Origin: Ignavibacteriaceae bacterium
Lineage (GTDB): Bacteria; Bacteroidota; Ignavibacteria; Ignavibacteriales; Ignavibacteriaceae
Length of the DNA stretch: 5,483 nucleotides
Direction of reading: 5' to 3'
Assembly (NCBI GenBank): GCA_013388525.1
Contig: JACAFA010000295.1
Coordinates: 1 to 5,483 of the forward strand
Part shown: positions 1 through 5,483 of the stretch, one piece after another
Position numbering within the stretch: position 1 is the stretch's first letter
Layout: each line of letters starts with the position of its first letter
Notes under the pieces: model-generated
Told to the model about the DNA's origin: nothing
The model's input: only the letters and a program-made list of their open reading frames with translations
Database searches by the model: none
Translations under genes and position numbers: made by a program

Positions 1-383
1 TAACTCCAGTATGCAAACTCTGCATGAGCATAAAGTTGTGGAATTATTCGGTAACGGCTAAACAGACTTCCACCATAATTACTAGTATTTAGTGCTGGAA
101 ATGGTTCGTATCTATCATCGCTTATGTAAGCATAACCTACTTTCGCGCCAAGTGATAATTTTGGTGTCACTTTATAACCAACCAAAGGATATACCCCCAA
201 ATAAAAGTAATCATTCCAAAAGCTGAATCCGATATTACCACCATAGTACCATTTACTTTCCGCTGATGGCGGCTGAGTTGTTTGACTTGAATTAGTTGTG
301 CTTTGAGTTAAAGTATTATCTTCAGCATAAACTGAAGAAAATAAAAATCCTGTTAGCAAAAGAACGAATAGTATGTACTTCAT
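1..383 (-). CDS. Predicted outer-membrane beta-barrel protein, N-terminal part (cut by left edge)
   Basis: The frame starts at the ATG whose complement is 381-383 and stays open for 127 codons to the window edge, so the C-terminus is missing. A clear AGGAG (complement of 389-393) fixes the start. Residues 1-20 form a Sec signal peptide: MK, then a Leu/Phe/Val-rich core, then SSVYA, with likely cleavage before EDN. A Ser/Thr/Gln linker follows at about 21-41. From SKWYYGGNIGF onward there are short alternating strands rich in Tyr, Phe, Trp and Gly, including YFYLGVYPLVGYKV, KLSLGAKVGYAYI, YGGSLFSRYRI and LYAHAEFAYW. These have the turn-separated look of small (8-10 strand) outer-membrane barrels of the OmpA/porin-like 'beta-barrel domain' type common in Bacteroidota and Ignavibacteria. 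Family level is inferred from this pattern. The ligand or function is unknown; such proteins may be structural or small channels. It is transcribed divergently from the carbamoyltransferase gene. Confidence 0.8.
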   Translation of the reverse strand, partial: MKYILFVLLLTGFLFSSVYAEDNTLTQSTTNSSQTTQPPSAESKWYYGGNIGFSFWNDYFYLGVYPLVGYKVTPKLSLGAKVGYAYISDDRYEPFPALNTSNYGGSLFSRYRIIPQLYAHAEFAYWS

Positions 384-388
384 TTTGG

Positions 389-393
389 CTCCT
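389..393 (-). promoter_or_regulatory. Shine-Dalgarno of the barrel gene
   Basis: The minus strand reads AGGAG five bases before the ATG (complement of 381-383). It is the best ribosome binding site in the window and supports both the start codon and the reality of the truncated gene. Confidence 0.75.
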
Positions 394-417
394 TAATTAA
401 GTTGATAAAATCATCAA
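392..417. repeat. Palindromes in the barrel-gene leader
   Basis: A 10-bp perfect palindrome CTTAATTAAG lies at 392-401, touching the Shine-Dalgarno. It is followed directly by TTGAT (402-406) and ATCAA (413-417), which are inverted around six bases. Both are AT-rich and short. They could be an operator or a weak leader hairpin near the ribosome binding site, but chance is a real alternative at this base composition. Confidence 0.3.
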
Positions 418-421
418 GTAA

Positions 422-449
422 AATTTAAACTATCCTCTTTAATAAACAA
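422..449 (-). promoter_or_regulatory. Weak candidate promoter for the barrel gene
   Basis: The minus strand reads TTGTTT (complement of 444-449), a 16-base gap, then TAAATT (complement of 422-427). These match 3 of 6 and 4 of 6 positions of the sigma70 -35 and -10 consensus. The inferred transcript would have a leader of roughly 30 bases before the ATG. The fit is poor, and Bacteroidota-type promoters may differ from this consensus, so this is only a candidate. Confidence 0.2.
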
Positions 450-499
450 TAACTTATGCAAGATATTAGCAAATTATTCGCATTTAGTTTTTAGTTTTC

Positions 500-512
500 A
501 TTGTTAAACAAT
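500..512. repeat. 13-bp palindrome over the argF -35
   Basis: ATTGTT-A-AACAAT is a perfect inverted repeat with 6-bp arms and a one-base centre. It covers the candidate -35 hexamer of the argF promoter, which is where a dimeric repressor would act. It does not resemble the canonical ArgR box (TGAAT...ATTCA), so no regulator is assigned. Short AT-rich palindromes can arise by chance. Confidence 0.35.
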
Positions 513-528
513 TAATTTTGGATATTAT
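501..528 (+). promoter_or_regulatory. Candidate argF promoter
   Basis: TTGTTA (501-506) is followed after 16 bases by TATTAT (523-528), which is sigma70-like. Transcription would start near 535 and leave a leader of about 38 bases before the ATG at 574. The surrounding run of A and T makes alternative -10 registers possible (TTATAT at 525, TATATA nearby). I inferred this from consensus similarity and position only. Confidence 0.4.
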
Positions 529-573
529 ATATGTTCAATTATCACTGACTCACTTTAAATTCGGAGAAATTTT

Positions 574-1572
574 ATGGCAATCAATTTTAAAAATCGCAGC
601 TTCCTGAAATTACTTGACTTCACACCTAAAGAAATTCGTTACTTGCTCGATCTTTCTAGAAAATTAAAAGAGGATAAAAAGAAAGGAAAAGAAAAGAAAA
701 GATTAAAAGGAAAAAACATTGCACTCATTTTTGAAAAAACTTCTACAAGAACAAGATGTGCTTTTGAAGTTGCGGCTTTTGATCAGGGTGCAAATGTAAC
801 TTACATTAGACCAACCGGTTCACAAATTGGTCATAAAGAAACCATGAAGGATACAGCGAGAGTTCTTGGAAGAATGTATGATGGAATTGAGTATCGGGGA
901 TTCGGTCAGAAAATTGTTGAAGAACTTGCTGAGTTTGCAGGAGTTCCTGTATGGAATGGACTAACAGACGAATTTCATCCTACGCAGGTACTAGCTGATT
1001 TATTAACAATGGAAGAACATTCGAAGAAAAAGCTGAATAAGATTTCTTTTTGCTACTTAGGCGATGCCCGAAACAATATGGGAAACTCATTGATGGTTGG
1101 TGGTGCAAAAATGGGAATGGACGTTCGGCTTTGTGGACCAAAAGCAAATTGGCCTGAAGAGGAGCTTGTTAAAAAATGTAAAGCAATTGCAAAAGAAACC
1201 GGCGCCAAAATCACACTTACAGATAACGTGAAAGAAGGTGTTAAAGGTGTTGATTTTCTTTATACAGATGTCTGGCTTTCTCTCGGTGAACCTGCGGAGA
1301 AATGGGAGGAACGAATCAAATTGATGAAACCTTATCAGGTAAACATGAATGTTATCAAACTAACAGGTAACCCGAAAGTAAAATTCCTTCATTGCTTACC
1401 GGCATTTCACAATCGCGATACGAAAGTTGGTGAGGAAATTTTTAAGAAATATGGTTTAGATGGAATGGAAGTTATCGAAGAGGTTTTTGAATCGAAACAC
1501 TCAATAGTTTTTGATCAGGCTGAGAACCGGCTTCACACAATTAAAGCGGTGATGGTGGCAACACTCGGTTAG
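574..1572 (+). CDS. argF: Ornithine carbamoyltransferase
   Basis: Transfers the carbamoyl group of carbamoyl phosphate to L-ornithine, giving citrulline and phosphate, in the cytoplasm; this is the sixth step of arginine synthesis, or runs in reverse in the deiminase pathway. The 332 residues match the usual length of the long enterobacterial ArgI/Pseudomonas ArcB form, and I recognise close similarity along the whole chain. Carbamoyl-phosphate motif STRTR is at 57-61, SQIGHK at 83-88, HPTQ at 135-138, the ornithine-contact segment NNMGNS at 167-172, HCLP at 273-276 with the catalytic Cys274, and the C-terminal Arg319 in DQAENR. The ornithine loop normally reads SMG; here it is DVWLSLG (232-238), a conservative Met-to-Leu change. 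N-terminal residues 31-47 are very Lys-rich. A GGAGA (563-567) precedes the ATG by six bases. No other arginine gene is visible, so synthetic versus catabolic direction cannot be settled; I use argF by default (arcB is the alternative). Confidence 0.96.
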   Translation: MAINFKNRSFLKLLDFTPKEIRYLLDLSRKLKEDKKKGKEKKRLKGKNIALIFEKTSTRTRCAFEVAAFDQGANVTYIRPTGSQIGHKETMKDTARVLGRMYDGIEYRGFGQKIVEELAEFAGVPVWNGLTDEFHPTQVLADLLTMEEHSKKKLNKISFCYLGDARNNMGNSLMVGGAKMGMDVRLCGPKANWPEEELVKKCKAIAKETGAKITLTDNVKEGVKGVDFLYTDVWLSLGEPAEKWEERIKLMKPYQVNMNVIKLTGNPKVKFLHCLPAFHNRDTKVGEEIFKKYGLDGMEVIEEVFESKHSIVFDQAENRLHTIKAVMVATLG

Positions 1573-1593
1573 TAAAATCTTACTGTCTGGTTT

Positions 1594-3663
1594 CTAAGCT
1601 GGATTTTCATTTCCTAATATCTCGATTTGAAAATCCAGTAATTTCTTCAAAGCAAAAAATGGTGCTCTCGAGCAAAGTTCATAAAACTGGTAAATTGCTT
1701 CTTCAAGTACTTTCAATGCTTCCTGATCATATTTTTGTTCGCTAAAGTAAGACCAATCTTTTCCAAGATACTGTTTAAATTTTTCTATTTGCTCCGTATT
1801 TATGATTGACTTATAATTTTCATCGGTAAGTAATTTTCTCATCCTTTCGCGAAAAACACTTTCCTTACTTTGCATTTGTTCCATTTTAATCCTGATTTGA
1901 TTAAATGAATGAACCTTATAAATAAACTGCATCGAATCTATCAGATCAAGATATACTTGCAAGTTTGATTTATCTTCTCTTACGAGATAAAAATATGTTT
2001 CATAATATTTTAAAAGCTCTGAATCTCTTTCAACCATTTTGCTCAGTTTAAAGAAATATTTGAAAATTTTAATATCAAGCTTATTTACCTTTTTGTATAT
2101 GATTTCATGTTCCTTTAAAAGTTTATCAAGTAATTGATGACTTTCTTTTGTCTTATATTTTACTCCGTCATATTCAAAACTTTCTATCTTCCACTCACTT
2201 TTAGAAATACTCTCAATCGTCTTTATATCATAGTCGAGACCGCTAAACTGCTGAATAAAATTTACATTAGCTTCAGAATAAACCTCATTAAAATCATTAA
2301 AATTATTTTCATTCACTTTTTCAATTGCAAGTTTTATATCGAAGCCCGAGATACCTCTGTTATCATAAAAATAATTGTACTTTTTGTCAAAGGAATGTTT
2401 ATCTAGATCCTCCGAATATTTCTGTATAAATTCTTCTAGTGAAAGATTAACCGGAGATTCAGAAAATTGCCAGTTCCTAAAAAGTTTCTCAGTTAGTTCT
2501 TTTTGGATATTTTCTTTGTTTATAAAAAAGTTCCATGCTGAATCGTGTGATACAGTCGAATGAATATTTAGTGTTTCAAGCTTTTTGATACGGTCGTCTA
2601 CAGATGGATGGGACGCCCATTGATTTATTATTATCAACTTTGATCTGTTGAGATTTACAATTGTCTCTTTAGTTACATAAGGCAATCCTTTGTTAAATTT
2701 AAGATTATATCTCTCGGCAATTTGATTAGTTGTATAAGAGTGTTGCGGATATATATTCTCTGCCTTAATATTTTCTGAAATATGATTGTAATAAAACTGC
2801 CAGACATAATTAAATGAATCTGAAGCCAAGCCACTACGCATTAAGGCAGTTACAGCCGGTACGGAACCTGCAACACTTGCAGATATTTCATCTGCATGGA
2901 ATTCCATCTCTCTTGAAAGTGCCATGTAACTTTTAGATACAACATCATAAGCTTTTCTCAATATCCATCTTATTATTCTTGAATAATAAATCACAATCCA
3001 GGACAATCTACCAATCTTGGTAAACTCGAGCAGCAGGGTTTGATAAAACTCTTCATCAATCAGCATTTTATAGATTATCTGATTCTCGATATATACGTAG
3101 CTATAAACATTCAGACTTTTCTGTGTAAAGTGCCCAAACTCGTGAGCAAGGATTGCTTTCAGTTCACTTTCACTCATCGAGTTCACCAATCCCAAACCGA
3201 TCATCAGATTTTCTTTACTCGGGAAAAATAAATTTCGAAAGTTTGAATCGTAGAAGACCATCGCTTCAACACCTGAACCCAGGTACACCCTCTGTGGAAA
3301 GTTAGTCTCGATTTCTTTTGAAATGGATTCAATAATTTCAAAAAGCTTTGGCTGATCATCTCTGAATATTTCTATCCATCCGGATCTATCTACGGTATAC
3401 TTTCTGAAAAAAAACATCCAGATAAATACTAAAAGAACAATGGCTATAGAGTTTATTAAGATGAATAAAAAAAACACATAAATTGCAGAACGAGCTTGAG
3501 TTAAAAATGGTAAGAGTAATGTGGATAAATAAAAAATTGCGCCTACAAATGCAAATGAAAGAACAAGAATAATAAGGTAAATGACAATAAAAAATATTAT
3601 GGAAAAAATTGTGCGTATAGTGCGGCTTCTGTATTCAGTGGAGAAATTGAATTTATTTTGCAT
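1594..3663 (-). CDS. Membrane-bound M48 family zinc metallopeptidase
   Basis: Predicted zinc endopeptidase of the HtpX/Ste24 (M48) family, whose members cleave misfolded or damaged membrane proteins or process lipoproteins. Basic N-terminal residues (YRSRTIR) precede two long hydrophobic segments, about 19-54 and 61-86, ending in FFRKY; by the positive-inside rule the catalytic domain should face the cytoplasm. The zinc motif HEFGH is at 174-178 (bases 3130-3144) in the context ILAHEFGH. A third hydrophobic stretch lies near 219-235. The third zinc ligand is expected at Glu254 in REMEFHAD, which mirrors the HtpX REFHAD motif. HPSVDDRIKKL (352-362) is the usual end of M48 catalytic domains. 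Residues after about 365 form a 320-residue extension, rich in Lys, Glu, Asn and aromatics and probably mostly helical, which I cannot assign; at 689 residues the protein is more than twice the length of HtpX (about 290). The ATG is the only one before an upstream in-frame stop; no good Shine-Dalgarno is seen. The gene faces argF with 21 bp between stops. Confidence 0.92.
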   Translation of the reverse strand: MQNKFNFSTEYRSRTIRTIFSIIFFIVIYLIILVLSFAFVGAIFYLSTLLLPFLTQARSAIYVFFLFILINSIAIVLLVFIWMFFFRKYTVDRSGWIEIFRDDQPKLFEIIESISKEIETNFPQRVYLGSGVEAMVFYDSNFRNLFFPSKENLMIGLGLVNSMSESELKAILAHEFGHFTQKSLNVYSYVYIENQIIYKMLIDEEFYQTLLLEFTKIGRLSWIVIYYSRIIRWILRKAYDVVSKSYMALSREMEFHADEISASVAGSVPAVTALMRSGLASDSFNYVWQFYYNHISENIKAENIYPQHSYTTNQIAERYNLKFNKGLPYVTKETIVNLNRSKLIIINQWASHPSVDDRIKKLETLNIHSTVSHDSAWNFFINKENIQKELTEKLFRNWQFSESPVNLSLEEFIQKYSEDLDKHSFDKKYNYFYDNRGISGFDIKLAIEKVNENNFNDFNEVYSEANVNFIQQFSGLDYDIKTIESISKSEWKIESFEYDGVKYKTKESHQLLDKLLKEHEIIYKKVNKLDIKIFKYFFKLSKMVERDSELLKYYETYFYLVREDKSNLQVYLDLIDSMQFIYKVHSFNQIRIKMEQMQSKESVFRERMRKLLTDENYKSIINTEQIEKFKQYLGKDWSYFSEQKYDQEALKVLEEAIYQFYELCSRAPFFALKKLLDFQIEILGNENPA
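1599..1638 (+). terminator. Possible argF terminator hairpin inside the facing gene
   Basis: CTGGATTTTCA (1599-1609) and TGAAAATCCAG (1628-1638) are a perfect 11-bp inverted repeat around an 18-base loop, beginning 27 bases after the argF stop. On the plus strand it is followed by TAATTTCTTC, a moderate T-rich tail. On the minus strand no T-run follows, so it suits argF better than the peptidase gene. The loop is long and the stem only 4 of 11 G/C, so efficiency is doubtful. A smaller repeat AGTAA-AATC-TTACT (1571-1584) overlaps the argF stop codon. Confidence 0.4.
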
Positions 3664-3706
3664 TATTAATGATGAATAATATTTTCATAAAAAATTTGCT
3701 TGAACT

Positions 3707-3734
3707 TACATAAATCTTTTCCCGACAGTGTAAA
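3707..3734 (-). promoter_or_regulatory. Candidate promoter of the M48 peptidase gene
   Basis: The minus strand reads TTTACA (complement of 3729-3734), 16 bases, then TATGTA (complement of 3707-3712), a fair sigma70-like match. A start near 3700 would leave a leader of about 37 bases before the ATG. If real, the peptidase can be transcribed separately from the upstream AsmA-family gene. This is inferred from consensus and position. Confidence 0.35.
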
Positions 3735-3756
3735 AGTTTTGTAAAAGAAATGTCAT
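3729..3756 (-). repeat. Three hexamers phased at 11 bp upstream of the peptidase
   Basis: The minus strand reads ATGACA-N5-TTTACA-N5-TTTACA. The two inner units extend to identical 8-mers CTTTTACA (complements of 3740-3747 and 3729-3736), and the outer unit (complement of 3751-3756) matches 4 of 6. An 11-bp period places each unit on the same DNA face, as in binding sites of OmpR/PhoB-family response regulators; Bacillus PhoP boxes in particular are TT(A/T/C)ACA-like hexamers spaced in this way. The last unit coincides with the candidate -35. No regulator gene is in view and the region is AT-rich, so the binding role is a hypothesis. Confidence 0.4.
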
Positions 3757-3784
3757 TATTTTCATACAGACAATGAGTTATAAA

Positions 3785-5483
3785 TTACTTTTTCGGATGC
3801 TCAACAGAACCGCTATAAAAAACAACACAATCTTTTCCTGTTACATCATCTACTAAATTTGTAACAGGAGCCAAAACAGTACCAACAACTTTTACTTTTC
3901 CCATAGTTGGTGAATCAAGATTACCGTATACCTGTTGACTGAAAATACTGCAGCCGCTTTTATCCAATAGGGCAATTGTTAAATCAATATTTTGATTTGC
4001 AAATCCAATGAAACCGTTTAATGCTATTCGATTTGTTTTTGTTGTAAATGCAGCATCCCGTATTTCAAAAACACCGTTACTGATTGTCCAATTGGAAGCT
4101 AATTGATTAATTATTGTAGATTTTCCTGAATTAAATACAAAGATACTCGCAAAATTAGTCCCTTTCGTTACGACAAGTCCAACCGGTCCGGCAAGCACAA
4201 CTGCACCAAGATCAACAAGATTAAAATTCTGGCTGCGTTTAAATTTATCAATCATCTCATCAGCATCGAGTCCGTTAAGCAAAAGATTCTTCCCGGTAAG
4301 ATTAATTGTTCCGTTCATATTACGCACAATGGTATTCCAGTCAGCTCCTGAAGATGATATGTTAAATGAAATTTTAAGCGGTCCACTAATAACCTCATCT
4401 TCCATAAATGTACTAAGCATTTTCTCAGCACGAAATTCAATATCGTTGTAAGTGATATTAAATTTGGGTACATCTGCAAACGGTACGGCTGTTATTTTTA
4501 CTTGTCCTTTTGCATTATCTCCAAAAATACTGACTCTGTTTGATTTAATTTCATAATCCCCATTTATCACTTTCAAATCAAAGTCAATATCTTTTAAGTT
4601 GAATGATCCTGATTTAATATTTTCTGATTTAACTTTGCCGTTTGTATATAAAGTTGCTAAAGGATTCGGGTTGATCTTATCATTAAAATAAATTTTGTTT
4701 AATTCGAGCTCTAAGTTTTTGGTAACTATCGTATCCTCCGAAAATTCATAAACTAAATCTGCTTTTTTAAGTTTAATAAATTTCAATAAAGTTGAGTCAA
4801 TTGGAAATTGAAACTCCGTGAAGAATGAACCAGAAAGTTTTGCATTGAGGGATTCGGACACAGTATCGTTTTCACTGTAAAATAATTCGGACAAATATAT
4901 TTTGTTAAAATCAGTTTTCATTTTTATGTAAAATGGCTGATGCTTCGATGTATTATACTCAGCGTTAAAATTGAATTTTCCATTCATAAAATCAGTTTTA
5001 AAGTTTTCAAACTTCATATTGAAGCCGAGGATACTTTCACTGATTTTATAAATTCCTGAATTAATTTCTAAACGCGGCAGAAAGCTTTCTATAGTTGCAT
5101 CTAATTTCCTGATATCAAAATCTATTTGGGGAAAGGATTTAAACTTAGTTGCTTTTGTTGTTGAAGTTGTTGCAATTACTGAAACATCAACATCAAGGAT
5201 TCGGTGATTGAAGTCTCTTTTAATAGAAGGATCAAATGATAAAAAGTTTGGTAAGTCGAACACCGATGATTTAATATTAAGATTAGCTGTGATGTCTTTT
5301 TCAATATCAAAGAAAAGATATTGAAGATTATTTACTTCACCGTTGATCAGAATGTCAGTGTCTTCAGAAATTACGCTAAGGCTATCAAAGTAAATGTCAT
5401 CATTATCTCTTCTAATTGTTCCGTTAACTTTATCAAAACGAATTGTTCCAGGAAGATTAATTCCAAAATCCTTAAAGAATATA
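3785..5483 (-). CDS. AsmA-family protein, C-terminal 565 residues (cut by right edge)
   Basis: The frame is open from the right edge to a TAA at 3785-3787, so the N-terminus (expected inner-membrane anchor) lies outside. The GTG at 5261-5263 is internal: about 73 further in-frame codons precede it, starting IFFKDFGINLPGTIRF. Most of the protein is repeated short beta-strands with alternating polar/hydrophobic residues (for example FDIEKDITANLNIK and FNMKFENFKTDF), as in the AsmA/TamB superfamily, whose periplasmic beta-grooves are linked to phospholipid transfer and outer-membrane assembly. The AsmA C-terminal domain is recognisable: GPLKISFNISSSG then MNGTINLTGKNLLLNGLDAD (near 4240-4370), a Gly-rich hydrophobic stretch LGAVVLAGPVGLVVTKG (near 4160-4215), WTISNGVFEIRDAAFTTKTN and a terminal CVVFYSGSVEHPKK. 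This ending matches AsmA-family proteins I know from diderm bacteria. It is codirectional with the M48 peptidase gene, 121 bp upstream of its start. Exact subfamily and cargo are unknown. Confidence 0.87.
   Translation of the reverse strand, partial: IFFKDFGINLPGTIRFDKVNGTIRRDNDDIYFDSLSVISEDTDILINGEVNNLQYLFFDIEKDITANLNIKSSVFDLPNFLSFDPSIKRDFNHRILDVDVSVIATTSTTKATKFKSFPQIDFDIRKLDATIESFLPRLEINSGIYKISESILGFNMKFENFKTDFMNGKFNFNAEYNTSKHQPFYIKMKTDFNKIYLSELFYSENDTVSESLNAKLSGSFFTEFQFPIDSTLLKFIKLKKADLVYEFSEDTIVTKNLELELNKIYFNDKINPNPLATLYTNGKVKSENIKSGSFNLKDIDFDLKVINGDYEIKSNRVSIFGDNAKGQVKITAVPFADVPKFNITYNDIEFRAEKMLSTFMEDEVISGPLKISFNISSSGADWNTIVRNMNGTINLTGKNLLLNGLDADEMIDKFKRSQNFNLVDLGAVVLAGPVGLVVTKGTNFASIFVFNSGKSTIINQLASNWTISNGVFEIRDAAFTTKTNRIALNGFIGFANQNIDLTIALLDKSGCSIFSQQVYGNLDSPTMGKVKVVGTVLAPVTNLVDDVTGKDCVVFYSGSVEHPKK

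Noticed and set aside
481..498. Short direct repeat TTTAGTT in the argF leader region
   Set aside because: Two adjacent 7-base copies in a very T-rich stretch are expected by chance and have no matching partner elsewhere in the window.
2134..2406. Plus-strand open frame of 90 codons
   Set aside because: It lies entirely antisense to the well-supported peptidase gene, and its Ile/Phe/Lys-rich product reflects AT-rich codons read backwards. No domain is recognisable.
2375..2563. Plus-strand open frame of 62 codons
   Set aside because: It is antisense to the peptidase coding sequence, has low complexity in Ser/Phe, and resembles nothing I recognise.
3040..3231. Plus-strand open frame of 63 codons
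   Set aside because: It is antisense to the conserved catalytic part of the peptidase gene (HEFGH region), so the openness is explained by the opposite strand.
3751..3775. Possible terminator hairpin after the AsmA-family gene
   Set aside because: Short arms such as TGTC/GACA and TCATT/AATGA can pair, but they compete with each other, are only 4-5 bp long and lack a clean T-run directly after the stem.
5261..5263. GTG as the start codon of the AsmA-family gene
   Set aside because: The frame upstream is open without a stop to the right edge, and the extra residues continue the same beta-strand pattern, so this GTG is an internal valine and the gene is truncated by the window.
1..5483. Mobile element, defence system, CRISPR array or stable RNA gene
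   Set aside because: I saw no transposase or integrase motifs, terminal inverted repeats, regularly spaced repeats, or tRNA/rRNA-like segments. Coding sequence accounts for almost the whole window.

Overview
The window is AT-rich DNA from a diderm (Gram-negative-type) bacterium. It carries a signal-peptide-bearing outer-membrane barrel protein, an AsmA-like periplasmic protein and a membrane-bound M48 protease. The low G+C, the Asn/Lys/Phe/Tyr/Ile-rich proteins and the style of the barrel protein suggest the Bacteroidota/Ignavibacteriota/Chlorobiota group. My best guess is an Ignavibacteria-like organism, but no marker gene here proves it.

Layout from left to right. (1) Positions 1-383, minus strand: the first 127 codons of a predicted outer-membrane beta-barrel protein, cut by the left edge. 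(2) Positions 384-573: a 190-bp divergent intergenic region with a strong Shine-Dalgarno for the barrel gene, a candidate sigma70-like promoter for the rightward gene, and a 13-bp perfect palindrome lying over its -35. (3) Positions 574-1572, plus strand: a complete long-form ornithine carbamoyltransferase (argF/arcB type). (4) A convergent junction with only 21 bp between stop codons; an 11-bp perfect inverted repeat just inside the facing gene may terminate argF. (5) Positions 1594-3663, minus strand: a 689-residue integral-membrane M48 metallopeptidase with an HtpX-like zinc site and an unassigned C-terminal extension of about 320 residues. (6) Positions 3664-3784: a 121-bp gap with three hexamers repeated every 11 bp that run into a possible promoter for the peptidase. 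(7) Positions 3785-5483, minus strand: the C-terminal 565 residues of an AsmA-family protein whose reading frame stays open through the right edge.

Functionally, three of the four genes belong to the cell envelope: an outer-membrane barrel, an AsmA protein of the class linked to lipid transport and outer-membrane assembly, and a membrane protease of the class that clears damaged membrane proteins. AsmA and M48 are codirectional and could be partly cotranscribed. The argF gene is a metabolic gene with no other arginine genes in view. The content is mostly housekeeping. I see no defence system, mobile element, CRISPR array, tRNA or rRNA. The most unusual points are the SMG-to-SLG substitution in the carbamoyltransferase, the phased repeats upstream of the peptidase and the peptidase's unassigned C-terminal half.
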